Shown: in pieces, positions 12,185 through 22,363 of the stretch
Position numbering within the stretch: the stretch's first letter is position 1
How the letters are laid out: every line of letters starts with the position of its first letter
NCBI GenBank assembly: GCA_026873275.1
Contig: JANTUC010000013.1
Location: forward strand, 992,001-1,056,000
Direction: 5' to 3'
Source: Pseudopithomyces maydicus
Lineage: Eukaryota > Ascomycota > Dothideomycetes > Pleosporales > Didymosphaeriaceae
DNA: 64,000 bases
Notes under the pieces: model-generated
The model's input: the letters and a program-made list of their open reading frames with translations, nothing else
Databases searched by the model: none
What the model was told of the DNA's origin: nothing
Made by a program: the position numbers and the translations under genes

Positions 12185-12255
12185 TATGGGCTACGGGCTA
12201 CGGGCTGTGGGCTACGGGCTGTGGGCTACGGGCTACAGGCCACAGGCTATGGGCC
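12185..12255. repeat. 7-base minisatellite GGGCTAC/GGGCTGT
   Basis: About ten copies of a 7-base unit, alternating GGGCTAC and GGGCTGT so that a 14-base higher-order unit is visible, decaying at the 3' end to AGGCCAC and AGGCTAT. Confidence 0.85.
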
Positions 12256-12807
12256 GGTGCCAGGCTGGGTGGCGGCAGCGGTGGGTGTGTCCTGCTTGGT
12301 GGGGAGGTTTTTGGGGACGGCGGTCGGGGTGTCGCTGGCGGTCGCGAGGGGGGAAAAGGCCTGTCGTCCTGTCGTCGACGTGTGCGCCCAAACAGAGGGC
12401 CGCGCTTCACAGATTGTGTGCAACGTCTGTCCCGCAAGCTCGAGGCGGCGGGCGGCAGACGGCAGACGGCAGCTGTGGCAGCAATTTGGAGGTGGAGGAT
12501 TGGGCGATGGCGGCAGCTCCAGCACTCCAGCCAGTCTATCTGCAGGCACGCACGCCTTTGCTGTCCGCCTCTCCCCCTCCCCAAATGTGGACCACCAGCC
12601 AATGACTGCCGCGTCGGCCGCCGTCCAAGCGCAAGCCAGACCGACAAGCCAGACCGACAAGCCCCAGGGTCTTTGCGCAAACCAGTCCGGCCACAGGGCC
12701 CCAGGCACAGGCTGGCCGCTGGCTGTACCTGGCACGTTGGCAGCTGTGGATGCACATACATACGTACGCTGCCGTGGAGGGAGCCCAGGTGCTGACCGAC
12801 GACCCTC

Positions 12808-12862
12808 CAGGGAGGGCTCCAGGGCTCCAGGGCTCCAGGGCTCCAGGGCTCCAGGGCTCCAA
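12808..12862. repeat. 9-base tandem repeat (GGGCTCCAG), about six copies
   Basis: Consecutive copies of GGGCTCCAG run almost without change between an imperfect first unit and the end of the array. Nine bases keeps one reading frame, which explains the repeated Pro/Gly/Ala peptides in overlapping open frames. Confidence 0.85.
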
Positions 12863-13235
12863 CCCTGCCTGCCTCCCACACCACGGCCTCAGTGTCCGCT
12901 GCCCCTACAAGGCCCGCCCGTCCAGCTTTGAAACCCTCCTCCTTCGCCGCACGCACGCACGCGCCACGCCCGGAGAGGCAAGGACAGCCAAGGCCTCCAC
13001 ATGGAAGATCACGGCCGTGGCTATTCGTGCTTGACTCGCCCGCTCTGTGATGGCTCTGTGATGGCTCTGCATCCTCCCCGTGCCAGCCCCTCAAACGGCA
13101 ATCCTTCCAGGCACTGCTCCGAAATGCCTCTGCAGCGCACGCCGCTCGGCTCTCGTCATCACACTCACACTCACATTGGCCACCTGCCCCAGGCCCATGC
13201 GACCACCCACCCATACCACACTAGGTCCCATGGAC

Positions 13236-13273
13236 TACTGCCGTACTGTACCGTACCGTACCGTACCGTACCT
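13236..13273. repeat. Pentanucleotide repeat (CCGTA)
   Basis: A short array of CCGTA/GTACC units, five perfect copies with a degenerate start, followed directly by CATGCATACATGCACGCGTG. Confidence 0.85.
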
Positions 13274-13400
13274 ACATGCATACATGCACGCGTGCCTGGT
13301 AGAGTCTCTTGTGTTTGAAATCCTCTCTTAGTGCACTCTCCACCGCAATGATCGCTGGCAGGGCGCACATCTGGTCACGGAACGGTCGAGACCAGGCATG

Positions 13401-14725
13401 GCACTTCGCTAGCAGCATTGTCCGCACAGCTCGAACTATGTTTCAGTTCGTCTTCTGAGCCCCCCTACACGTGTCCTCGAATATGAGGTCGACCGCGAGC
13501 CTGCCTTGCCTCATCTGCGAAGGAGATTGAAGGGCCGCGTGCAATATGCGCGTCACAGTAGGGTGCACACACACACCTGCAAGCGCAATCAAGAGCCGCT
13601 TTTCAGCTCTCGAGATACGATTTGTGGCTGTCACGCCTTCGTGTGGCTCATCTTGGAAAAATTTACCCTTGCCCACCACATCGGGCCACCCTGGCGCTGA
13701 TTGATACCCATTTGTTTCATCTTGCCGGCCGCCGATGAACCTCTCCTGGATGACCCGGTCCTTCGGGATCAACCCCAGGGAAACACCCGTCATCACATCG
13801 TTACGGCCTTTCATCAGCAAACTTGTCTTGCATATTTATATGTACGAGTCCTCCCACATCTGATCCGAGAGCATGATGCGCGGCGCAATGAGTTCTGGAG
13901 ATGGGTTCCTGGTACTGTTGTCGTCCCAGCTGCCCCGTCTGCGACTGTCTGCTACGCGACCACGCCTCACCCATGTCCCGACACCAGCTGTCAAGAAATC
14001 TCCGATGAACCACAGACCACCAGTAGTTCTAGTGACCTGACGTCCACGCAGCTGACAGCTTTTGACGCCGACATCATAGAGCCAACCAATGTCAACTCAC
14101 CATTTCCCTCCATATAAACAAACACTCCATCCACCCGTGAACTTCATACATGAACGTGACCTTGTACTCGATGACGTAAGTAGCTATTGATCGTAGCCCT
14201 GATCGACCTCTAAGCCTGGACTCAATCCCAGCGCTCAGCGAGAGTTTGGGACATCGATCTCATCGCTCCGCACAATGCTCGGATCATCTTTGCACACCAA
14301 TCCCGTCGTCAGCCGTACAACCCTTTTAAGGTTCCACACCGCATCTTCCCCGAGCCATCATGCTCACTCTACTTTACCATCGACGCGCCATCGAGTACGG
14401 CCGTCGAGTTGGAAAGTGGTCACAGCATCATCATCAGACCAGCTGGGAGATGACCTTCGAGGCTCGCGTGTCACTTGTACGCTCACTTGATATCCCTCAA
14501 TCCCTCAATCCCTCAAGGTGAACATGCGATCTTACAACACAACCCTAACTTGCTTGAGATGCCTTTCGTGACTTATTGACAACACTTTAATACTGTCCAA
14601 AAGGTGTGTGGTAGTTTAAAAGCGTAGTTGATACCAGGCTATAGCAAGGTGGCTGCTCTCCTAGGCAAGGCAGCCACCTCTCACGTGACATACTGTTGCG
14701 TCTCTCTCTCACCTTCTTTCTCTTG
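13401..14725. other. Intergenic, no supported gene
   Basis: Frames at 13443-13820 (minus) and 13701-14117 (plus) overlap each other and show no motif, signal peptide or splice support. A CT-rich stretch (14700-14723) leads into the U6 TATA box. Confidence 0.5.
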
Positions 14726-14736
14726 TATATATATTA
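14726..14736 (+). promoter_or_regulatory. TATA box of the U6 gene
   Basis: TATATATATTA lies about two dozen bases upstream of the inferred U6 start, the usual spacing for a TATA box in a fungal RNA polymerase III U6 promoter. Confidence 0.75.
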
Positions 14737-14747
14737 TTTCCGTGGAT

Positions 14748-14852
14748 TATCTTTCGCTTTTAAAGCATTTGGTCAATTTGAAACGATACAGAGAAGATTA
14801 GCATGGCCCCTGCACTAAGGATGACACGCTCAATCAAAGAGTAGCTAACGTT
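14748..14852 (+). ncRNA. U6 spliceosomal snRNA
   Basis: U6 is the catalytic RNA of the spliceosome. The central core is unmistakable: GGTCAATTTGAAACGATACA, the ACAGAGA box at 14788-14794, AAGATTAGCATGGCCCCTGC including the AGC triad, then AAGGATGACACGC leading to the internal stem-loop. It closely follows the fission-yeast U6 core as I recall it. The 5' end is set by a small hairpin (CTTT...AAAG, 14751-14765) and by distance from the TATA box, so it is uncertain by a few bases. The 3' end is the T7 run starting at 14851. The sequence TACAGAGAA, the METTL16 methylation context, is intact. Confidence 0.95.
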
Positions 14853-14857
14853 TTTTT
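14851..14857 (+). terminator. RNA polymerase III terminator of U6
   Basis: A run of seven T directly after the U6 3' sequence GTAGCTAACG, followed by a second TTTT at 14861-14864. Confidence 0.9.
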
Positions 14858-14876
14858 GTCTTTTACAAAGGTTTGG

Positions 14877-14887
14877 GGTTCGAACAC
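14877..14887 (+). promoter_or_regulatory. Downstream B box of the U6 gene
   Basis: GGTTCGAACAC matches the TFIIIC B-box consensus (GGTTCRANNCC) except at the last base or two. It lies about 20 bases after the terminator and no tRNA can be folded around it. An extragenic B box downstream of U6 is known from budding yeast SNR6; here it sits much closer to the T run. Confidence 0.7.
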
Positions 14888-15913
14888 CGTCACGGGCGGC
14901 GATAACGAGTTTCTTCTTGTCTAACTTTCTTTTTCTTTTACTTCTAGTAGTCCCGAGAGCTCTGTTATGGCGTTTCACGCGACTCCTGAAGAACCAACGC
15001 GTCTTAGGGCATGTATACCGGCCGTGGCACTTACAAGCAAGCAGACTCACTTGCATCATAGTGACATTTGTCATACAACATCGAATTTCCAGATCCATAT
15101 AACGTAAGTCTAGTAGAGCAAACTATTACGCGCACGAAGCTAACCAGGCAGTTATAACACACGACCAAATTGATTGCCGATAGCTTCAGGTCTTTCGATA
15201 TTGGGGCCTCTAAATTCTTTAACAAAAGCTGCGGCGCTGGCCACATGCCATTTTCAGCTTTGTCTATCTGTAAGTTACATTGTGTCTCTCGTCCTGTAAC
15301 GGCACAGGCCATCGCCCAGTAATCAGATGCTCGATTCCTCATGGCGATCAACAGTTGTTGTCATACGACATGATAGGCATCACATCAAAAGAACGCACTC
15401 GAGTGAATGTGCGATAAAATAGAGAACGAATAACGGGGTAGAGGTATGTTGGGACGATAGTGGAGATTGATGAATCACCACCACTGCTAAAAATCCGCTG
15501 TCTAACCCAACGGAGGTACCTATACAGGTATACGAGCAACACAAAAAGCCCATAGTTGCAATTTTGTCATTACATTAATACGTTACTGGATGCTTTTGGA
15601 AGATCTATCCAAACATGTCCAACACGGGCAATCATGCAAGTCGTTCAAGAGGTACATAGGCTTGGCGTAGTGTCTCACGAATTACACACAACAATCCGGG
15701 AGAGAAGGTCGTACCATAGTTCATCTTAACCGGGTAAGTCCAATGTATGTTGAACACGCAAAGAGCGTTTCACGTAACATGTATTTTATGTTTCTATTAC
15801 ACTCAGTGCACGGTCAACATCGCAAGCGTATGCATATATAAAATGATTAAACGAAGCGATCTGACTTCTTCGATACCGCGCCAAATTCAGATCGTAACCG
15901 CCATTACTTCATC
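14888..15913. other. Intergenic between U6 and the subtilase gene
   Basis: About 1 kb of mixed composition with only short frames and no motif. The last 200 bases should be the promoter of the secreted protease; TATATAAA at 15834-15841 could serve as its TATA box, about 70 bases before the ATG. Confidence 0.45.
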
Positions 15914-17168
15914 ATGCGGTTCTCCACCTCTGTTTTATTACTTCCTTTACCAGTGACCTTCGCTATCATCCCACCCCCACGTGTGCCGAAGGCTATTTCG
16001 AACTCCTGGATTGTGCGGCTAAAAGAGGGTGCGGTCTTCTCGCAAGTTCTCCCACCGCTGTTCAACATTACTCAAGTACAACCAAGCAACTTTTATTCTA
16101 TCGGTAGCCTGAAGGCCCTATCTCTGGATAGTATCGGCGACGATCTTATTAGCACAGTCCTCGCCCTCACAGAGGTCGAATCTATCGAGCCCAATTCCGA
16201 GGTGTTCATCTCTGCCAATGTTGTCCAAAAGGATGCGCCTTGGGGTTTAGCCCGACTCAGTCATCATAACAACACCGTCAATGGGGGCAATGAAACTGGT
16301 GAGTATGTTTTCGACGAGACAGCTGGCGCAGGGACGTGCAGCTACGTAGTCGACACGGTAAGTCTCTCCATCCCCGCCTCCTTCTTTTCACTGAAATATA
16401 TAGGGTATCTTCGTCTCTCACCCGGAGTTCCAAGGTCGCGCCATCTGGGGACAGAACTTCGCGGGTGATGGTAGTGACACCGATGGCAACGGTCACGGCA
16501 CTCATGTTGCTGGGACCATCGGTTCCAAAACCTTTGGTGTCGCAAAAGCAACCAAGCTGATTGCTGTCAAGGTGCTTGACGCCAGTGGCAGTGGGAACAA
16601 TACCAGCGTCTTAAAAGGGATAGAGTGGGCTGTCAACGACTCCAAGACTAGAGAAGGCTGTAACGGCACCTCCGTAATCAACCTGAGCCTCGGGGGATTA
16701 TACAGTCCATCATTGAACGCCGCCGTTGCCGAAGCCGTCAAAAAGGATCTTTTTGTCGCCGTGGCCGCAGGAAACGAAGGTGTACCTGCACTGACGTCTT
16801 CCCCAGCTTCTGCGCCAGAAGTCTGTACTGTCGGCGCTGTCGACATAAATGACCAACGCGCGTACTTCTCCAACTGGGGGAGTCTGTTAGATGTATTTGC
16901 TCCTGGTGTGAATATCACAAGTACCTGGAGTCCGGATAGCGTGGAAAAGCCAGGGACTGTTGCCATAGCTTCGGGGACGAGTATGGCATCGCCACATATT
17001 GCCGGCCTAGGTGCCTATTTTCTGGGATTGGATGGCATGCAGAAAGCAAGCAAAATATGCGACACGATCCAGAGTTTCAGTACAAAGGGAAGAATCAGTA
17101 ACCCTTGGGGTTTGCCTCTGCTGTTCACGAAGAATTACTTGGCTTATAACGCGAACGATGCCTCGTGA
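15914..17168 (+). CDS. Secreted subtilisin-like serine protease (S8, proteinase K type), 402 aa
   Basis: An extracellular endopeptidase. Two exons, 15914-16357 and 16404-17168, flank a 46-base intron (GTAAGT, CTGAA branch, ATATAG). Order: signal peptide (MRFSTSVLLLPLPVTFA); I9-type propeptide (SWIVRLKEG...); catalytic domain with all three residues present: Asp in YVVDTGIFVSHPEF, which spans the splice, His in DGNGHGTHVAGT, and Ser in SGTSMASPHIAG. The oxyanion region AAGNEG is also intact. The propeptide is short and the length is normal for a fungal subtilase. The ATG at 15914 is chosen because it gives the signal peptide. Substrates are unknown. Confidence 0.93.
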
Positions 17169-17577
17169 GCAGATAATCCTCGGAGCTATTATTGTTAGAT
17201 GAAGGTCAATGACATTATGGATGACATGTTAATGATCCTGAGGAGATTCTCGTGTGACCGAAGTTTTCCTACCTTATTGTCGGATGCGCAATCAGAAATT
17301 TGGCAGCCATCGTCCAAGAAATGACACACTCGAAGCATTACAGCTACTCCAGCATCCCGGATGCCGCGGTGGACCTCCGGCAGACGAGGGACGGATTGAA
17401 CTGTCTTGATATTTTCGCAAGATATATGTTTCCGACACATGCCCAAATTATATAGGCTATCCACAGAACAAAATTCTTCAACATTTGTTATACACATCGC
17501 AATAGCACTTTTCATATGCGGGACAACTAGTCATAATCAGCAGCCGCACTTTCCGATCTTGCTTCATCGAGTACTTA
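17169..17577. other. Convergent 3' region
   Basis: Holds the 3' ends of the subtilase (plus) and the DUF3431 gene (minus). No further gene or clear repeat seen. Confidence 0.5.
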
Positions 17578-18546
17578 CTAAACCGGATCTTGACCAAACA
17601 GAATGTGCCAAAGATACTCAAATACCCTCCCACTTGTCTCGTCCTTGAGCGGGGTTTCCATCAACCACGTATAGTACTTCTTGTATGCGTCCAACGGCCG
17701 CTTCTGTACTTGCTTGCTCGACACGGCAAACTGCGCACAGCAAGGGGTCGCTAGTATATGCGGTACATCGGTGCTATTGAATAAGTCCCGCCACGCGTCT
17801 GGCATTGCTGCTTCGATTGTCCGATGATCCTCGGGTGGGTTTCGGAACGGCATCACTTCGTGTGGGCAGCCGGGATCGTGAACGCAACGCAAGTTCGCGT
17901 AGCCGTTAGTCTGGATGAAGTCTATGTTGAGATTTTTCAAAGAAACCACGTTGGAATGTTCGTTATTATCGGTATGCCAGGCGGTCGGATAGCCGTCTTT
18001 ATGTGGATGAATGAACGCGATCGTTGAAGGGAGTTTATCATAATTCTGCACGATGTATGCGAGGTATGCATTTGCTTCCATTCCTTTATTCCTGAGGGTA
18101 CGTAGTGTGCTGTTGGTGAGCGGATCGAGGGCCGATATTTCATGTGGAGTTTCGGTATCGATATCATAGATGGCCGATTGCCAGTCTTGCAGGTCGGTAT
18201 GTACCCAGCGTGTGTCATCTGTGGGAAGCTTCGCAATTACTACGATGCGATCAGGTGGGGATGAGCTAGATGTTGCGACCGCAGTACTTTGCGTCGGTGT
18301 GTCTGTATACTGAAGGGTTGTGGAAGTCGATGAGATTTTCTCTTTCGTCCCGCCAGGCTTAATCTCCTGCTCAGGTATCTTTTGCTCTTCTTCTGCTTCA
18401 GTCGCCTCATATCGCCATGGCTTCTCGGCAATTCTGGTCTCGACAGACTCATGTTTCAAGTTATTGAAATGGGTAGTAAAGAGGAAATATACGCAGAGCA
18501 CAAACACCGCTACCACGATAAATTCAATTTTCCTGCGGGATCGCAT
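17578..18546 (-). CDS. DUF3431 type II membrane protein, 322 aa
   Basis: A single exon. One membrane segment near the N-terminus (residues 8-24, EFIVVAVFVLCVYFLFT) follows a basic MRSRRK, indicating a type II protein with a lumenal or outside domain. A Thr/Ser-rich stalk leads to a C-terminal domain with FIHPHKDGY, NLNIDFIQTNGYANLRC, CPHEVMP and ATPCCAQFAVS. These are the hallmarks I associate with the fungal DUF3431 family, which looks like a Golgi-type glycosyltransferase-like fold but has no proven reaction. Neighbouring genes give no hint of a pathway. Confidence 0.85.
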   Translation of the reverse strand: MRSRRKIEFIVVAVFVLCVYFLFTTHFNNLKHESVETRIAEKPWRYEATEAEEEQKIPEQEIKPGGTKEKISSTSTTLQYTDTPTQSTAVATSSSSPPDRIVVIAKLPTDDTRWVHTDLQDWQSAIYDIDTETPHEISALDPLTNSTLRTLRNKGMEANAYLAYIVQNYDKLPSTIAFIHPHKDGYPTAWHTDNNEHSNVVSLKNLNIDFIQTNGYANLRCVHDPGCPHEVMPFRNPPEDHRTIEAAMPDAWRDLFNSTDVPHILATPCCAQFAVSSKQVQKRPLDAYKKYYTWLMETPLKDETSGRVFEYLWHILFGQDPV

Positions 18547-19211
18547 TGTTGTTCAACGACAGGTAACTGAGCTACCTGAACAATGACCAAGTTGTACGTA
18601 TGGGGATATCTTTTATCTTTATTTTTTTTTTTCAGAAATTCGGTAGGTCGGGATGTTGTGGATGCTCAACCCATGAATGCCTCACGCGCACGTGCGCTGG
18701 TGTTATAGGGTGACAAAAGAAGATGTCGGTTATTAGGAGGTAAAGAGCAGCCGGATCGCGCGGCATAAAGCATCTTCTTAAAGGGGACACGAGTCTTGGA
18801 AAGCGTCTACTGTAACAAAGAAAGACAATGGTTCGTCGCAGCCCACAGTCAAGCGATGTAGTATTGCGGCACAGCTCCGCTGTTTACTAAGACACGTACA
18901 TGGGAGTTGGGGTCGGGGCAGGCACTCATCCCAACATTCATTCCAGAGCTCGGGTGCGACAACACCCAAAGAGCTTCCTGGAAGTTTCAGGTCAACGCTA
19001 AGCGACGTTCGGCGGTTGGTAGATATATGTGCCCGGCGCTGGCCCTAGGCGATTGTGAGTAGAACTGCAACACAATACCGAATTGGGATAGATGTGCTAC
19101 GCCGCTCAATAAGGGGTCATCGCTTGGGACCTACCTTCCGCCTTGTTGTCCCTCTACACCAGTTCCTATCTCCTTAGTCCTCCCTTACGTCGTTACCTTT
19201 AACATTGTGCA
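18547..19211. other. Divergent promoter region
   Basis: About 660 bases between the DUF3431 gene and the aspartyl-protease-like gene. Contains a T-rich run near 18622-18631. No gene seen. Confidence 0.5.
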
Positions 19212-20969
19212 ATGGGTCCCCCAAAGGGCCTTTCCTCACTCTTTGTGGGAGTTTTACATTTTTCTACCCTGGTGAAGAGCCAGTGCCAGCCCGAGCCTGT
19301 TGTTGCATTTATTCAGAATGTATCTTTACCCAACGGAGCCTCTGTAAGAGGGATCTCCATGACTGTCGGCTCCAACAACCAGAACATTTCATTCTTTGCT
19401 AGCGGGTAAGTTTGATGGGATGAATCTATTACAGCCTCGTCTGGGGTAACAAATTGTATAAAAACCTCAAAGGAGTTACAGAGCAGGCATCGCTAACTGA
19501 CACCGCTTCTAGCGATTACAATGAGACCTACATCTACGGAACAGATGGTTTCTGTACAGACGGCTACTCATCTAGAGCATGCGTGACATTCCGCGGCAGC
19601 GCATACGACACAACAGAGTCCTCTACAGACAAATCGATCGACAGTAGAAAGAACAGTGATGGTTTTAAAGCGGACTGGACAGAAGCTACGCTTAACTTTG
19701 GGATCAACACCTCACTTTCTTCGTTTGGATTTGGCGTTCCGCAACAGGACCTCAACCAGGGATTCACCAGCCAATCTCAGATTGGACTGGGTAGGAATTC
19801 ATCCTTCTTGAGAGCACTCGTATCCACCCGCACTATAGGAATAAAGGCATATTCCATATTCTGGGGACTGGTTGGTGGTCCCGTGGAAAAGCAGACTCAG
19901 GGGTCATTGGTTCTTGGTGGCCTAGACAAATCGTTAATCACAGACCAAAACGATAACTTCACAGCTTCGTTGTTCATGGGCAGTCGATGTGGGACGGGTA
20001 TGTTGGTAACGATCAGCGACATCCTTCTGAACTGGCCTAATGGCACTGACATGAGTATCTGCATGGGGTCGCAATCAGCAGCCATACAAGCATGCATCAG
20101 TCCCAGCTTCGCAGGGCTTATGTCTCTGCCACTGAGCTACTACGACAACTTCTGGTCGCTCGCAGGGGGACGCCTCCAGATAAGAAGAGTGGGGAAGAAG
20201 CTTCGGTATCAACTATTTCACGATGCTTTTCGATCCAAATGATGTGTAGGGGCCCTACCCGCGTCGTTGGAGAAAGTCATACCGCTAATGCTCATGGTGT
20301 AGATACTACGGTGGTCTGCCAATCAAGCTTCAAAACAGTATCTCTGTAAAGATTCCCAACACTGAACTAGTCGTTTCTGATACATATATCGCCTCCAATG
20401 GCGCAGTTCAGACTAACACATCGGTCCGCAACCTCGTAATTAACTCCCTTCAAACTGTGAATGGTAATGACCTGCCAGTCCTTGGCCGACTGTTCATGAG
20501 CTCTGCCTACGTAATGGTCAATCAAGAAGCCGGAAGGTTCACCGTCTGGCAAGCGAACACAAAATCGAAAGCTTCCAATATCGTCGCAGTGGATAAACAA
20601 AACAACATGGTCAATGAGTTCTGCGCAAGCTCTACAGGCAGCTCATCTAGCGCGACACCCTCACCCACATCTTCCACGACAGCTCCGCCACAAACTGAAG
20701 GGTCAAAGCCGTCAAGCGGTGCAATCGGTGGGATAGTTGTGGGTACACTGGGAGGCATTGCCTTACTGGGTATCATTGGCTTCTTTCTTTATCGAAGACG
20801 AGGGTCAGGTGGCGTTGTATCAGGGGTCTCACAGGAACCAGAGCTGGAGATTGTAGATGTGAAATCGCCTACCTATAGTATGGCACCAATAGGGCCTCAG
20901 GAACTTCCTGTAGGTCAGTACAACATCCCAGAGCTGGATAGTAGAGGTGTCAATAGTAATAGATATTAA
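19212..20969 (+). CDS. Membrane-anchored aspartyl-protease-like surface protein (one frameshift)
   Basis: Exons are 19212-19405, 19513-20245 and 20303-20969; introns have GTAAGT and GTAGGG donors, the first with a CTAACTGAC branch and TTCTAG acceptor. The protein has a signal peptide, a two-lobed A1-like region (YGTDGFCTDGYSS, IGLGRNSSF, GSLVLGGLDKSLI, PLSYYDNF, YGGLPIKL), a Ser/Thr/Pro stalk, a C-terminal membrane helix (IGGIVVGTLGGIALLGIIGF), RRR and a 50-residue cytosolic tail. I find no Asp-Thr-Gly catalytic motif in either lobe, so it may be a non-enzymatic relative. The frame breaks at the G4 run 20191-20194: removing one G turns a stop at 20242 into GRSFGINYFTMLFDPNDV, which runs exactly into intron 2. 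Confidence 0.75.
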
Positions 20970-21883
20970 CGCGGGAATTGATTGATTGATATATGTCCTT
21001 GAGCAAATGCATGGTTTGCCATGATCCTTCGGATATTGCAAGTTCCAACATGTTGAGATAGGCCAAAAAAAGCTTAAGAATAATTGTTGCTTGCAGGACA
21101 TCCAATTCGATATAGTGTAAGTTTCCCGTTCGATTCTATTAAACAAAATTACTTTTCCAAACCAAAAAAATATATATTACCCTCGTTCGCAACGTTGATA
21201 GCTCCAAATCAGATGTCAAGCTGGATGCTAGACACTCTTATATTATATATGATGAACCGAAGAGTTTGATTGTTAAATGGTAGGACTGTAGATGCTGAAC
21301 GTTGTTTATTCTCTTCCTTGACGCATTGTATCTAGCCGTGACATTCAATCTTTGCAAACGTCTTTCACGGGTCCATACAGCTATCCCTCATCGGCCGACA
21401 GAATACAGTGTCATCTTTCTTATGGAATTTCCATACTGAACTCGACACTAGAGACACTAGAACTTATAAAAAATATCCGATGCTTGAATACTTTGAAATC
21501 AAACGAAGCGAATAATACAAAACCGAATGCAAACGTATCGACAATACCAAATCTCTGATCTTTCGCTTTTCGAAAATCGGCCAGTGTATAGTAAGCGGTA
21601 CGGTCGTCCGGGTGTAGGTGTTGCTGAATTCCTGCTGACATCCCCAAGACGTGATCACCTTGGATTTTGGCTGCAAATGATGACTGCAGAGCAAGCTTGA
21701 CTAGCAACTCCTTTTTCTAGCAACGAGTACTCAATCAATGGCTACTCTTCACCCGTTGCGCTGGACTCATCACGGCGTAAGCGATCCCACTACTGCTCCT
21801 TCTCACATCTCTAATGTGCTCGAGGAGCTGTTCGACACCATGAGCAACTTTGGAGTCGCTCCAAACCCAGCACTCTCTAGGGA
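20970..21883. other. Intergenic, AT-rich
   Basis: About 900 bases with short frames only. The plus-strand frame 21738-22133 overlaps the orphan ORF below on the opposite strand and is judged its shadow. Confidence 0.4.
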
Positions 21884-22363
21884 TTACATTAGCTCCCTCA
21901 GCCATACAACTAATCCAAAAATCAATGTCTCTATGTCCAAATCGTCATCTTCGGGATCTAGTTCAAATGCGACACGAACGGTGGCTACTATGATCGAACG
22001 GAGCTTGAATCTGTGGACCCTGCATTTGAGAATGCGGATAGGCCACGGAGGTGAGGGCTCGATGAAATCGTATAATTCCTGCGGCAGCGAGAGAGCTCGA
22101 GTACCAGTGCCGAAGGCATATTTTGGATTGTGATAGCTAGTCGATATCGAAGTAATGGTGCAACGATTGCTCTTCCAACTACGGGTCCAGCGTCTTGGTG
22201 AAGACAGAGAGTAATATCCATAGGTCTCGGGTTCTGGACTTTCGTTGGAATATCGGGCGGTGGACCCCGGAGGAGATTGTATATCGGGTTTCTCCGGTTT
22301 CTCGATTGCGAACCGAAAGTCCGCTAGAGTGGAAGAATCGGAAATTGAAGTTCTTGGATCCAT
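21884..22363 (-). CDS. Orphan open reading frame, 159 aa (weak)
   Basis: An uninterrupted frame from ATG 22363 (MDPRTSISDSSTLADF). The first third is Ser/Pro-rich. The second half alternates hydrophobic and charged residues (LPQELYDFIEPSPPWPIRIL, then ELDPEDDDLDIETLIFGL), which looks more protein-like than the 131-residue frame on the other strand. No signal peptide, membrane segment or family is recognised. It could be a lineage-specific gene or chance. Confidence 0.4.
   Translation of the reverse strand: MDPRTSISDSSTLADFRFAIEKPEKPDIQSPPGSTARYSNESPEPETYGYYSLSSPRRWTRSWKSNRCTITSISTSYHNPKYAFGTGTRALSLPQELYDFIEPSPPWPIRILKCRVHRFKLRSIIVATVRVAFELDPEDDDLDIETLIFGLVVWLRELM

Larger units (their letters stand above)
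12111..13400. other. Long GC-rich upstream region of the LIM-RhoGAP gene
   Basis: More than 1 kb upstream of the LIM-RhoGAP start. It holds three separate tandem-repeat patches (listed individually) and large overlapping open frames on both strands (for example 11735-12931 plus and 12198-13214 minus). Those frames reflect high GC content and repeats; they lack family motifs and read as Arg/Pro/Gly/Cys-rich noise. I see no gene. Confidence 0.55.

Noticed and set aside
11735..12931. 398-residue plus-strand open frame
   Set aside because: It overlaps the LIM exons antisense and then runs through minisatellite DNA; composition is Arg/Gly/Cys noise with no motif.
12198..13214. 338-residue minus-strand open frame upstream of the RhoGAP
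   Set aside because: Its length comes from GC-rich tandem repeats; no family resemblance and it conflicts with other frames of equal quality.
13443..14117. Two overlapping 125-138 residue frames
   Set aside because: On opposite strands, no motif, signal peptide or splice support.
21738..22133. 131-residue plus-strand frame
   Set aside because: Antisense to the orphan frame 21884-22363, which has the more protein-like composition; neither is certain.
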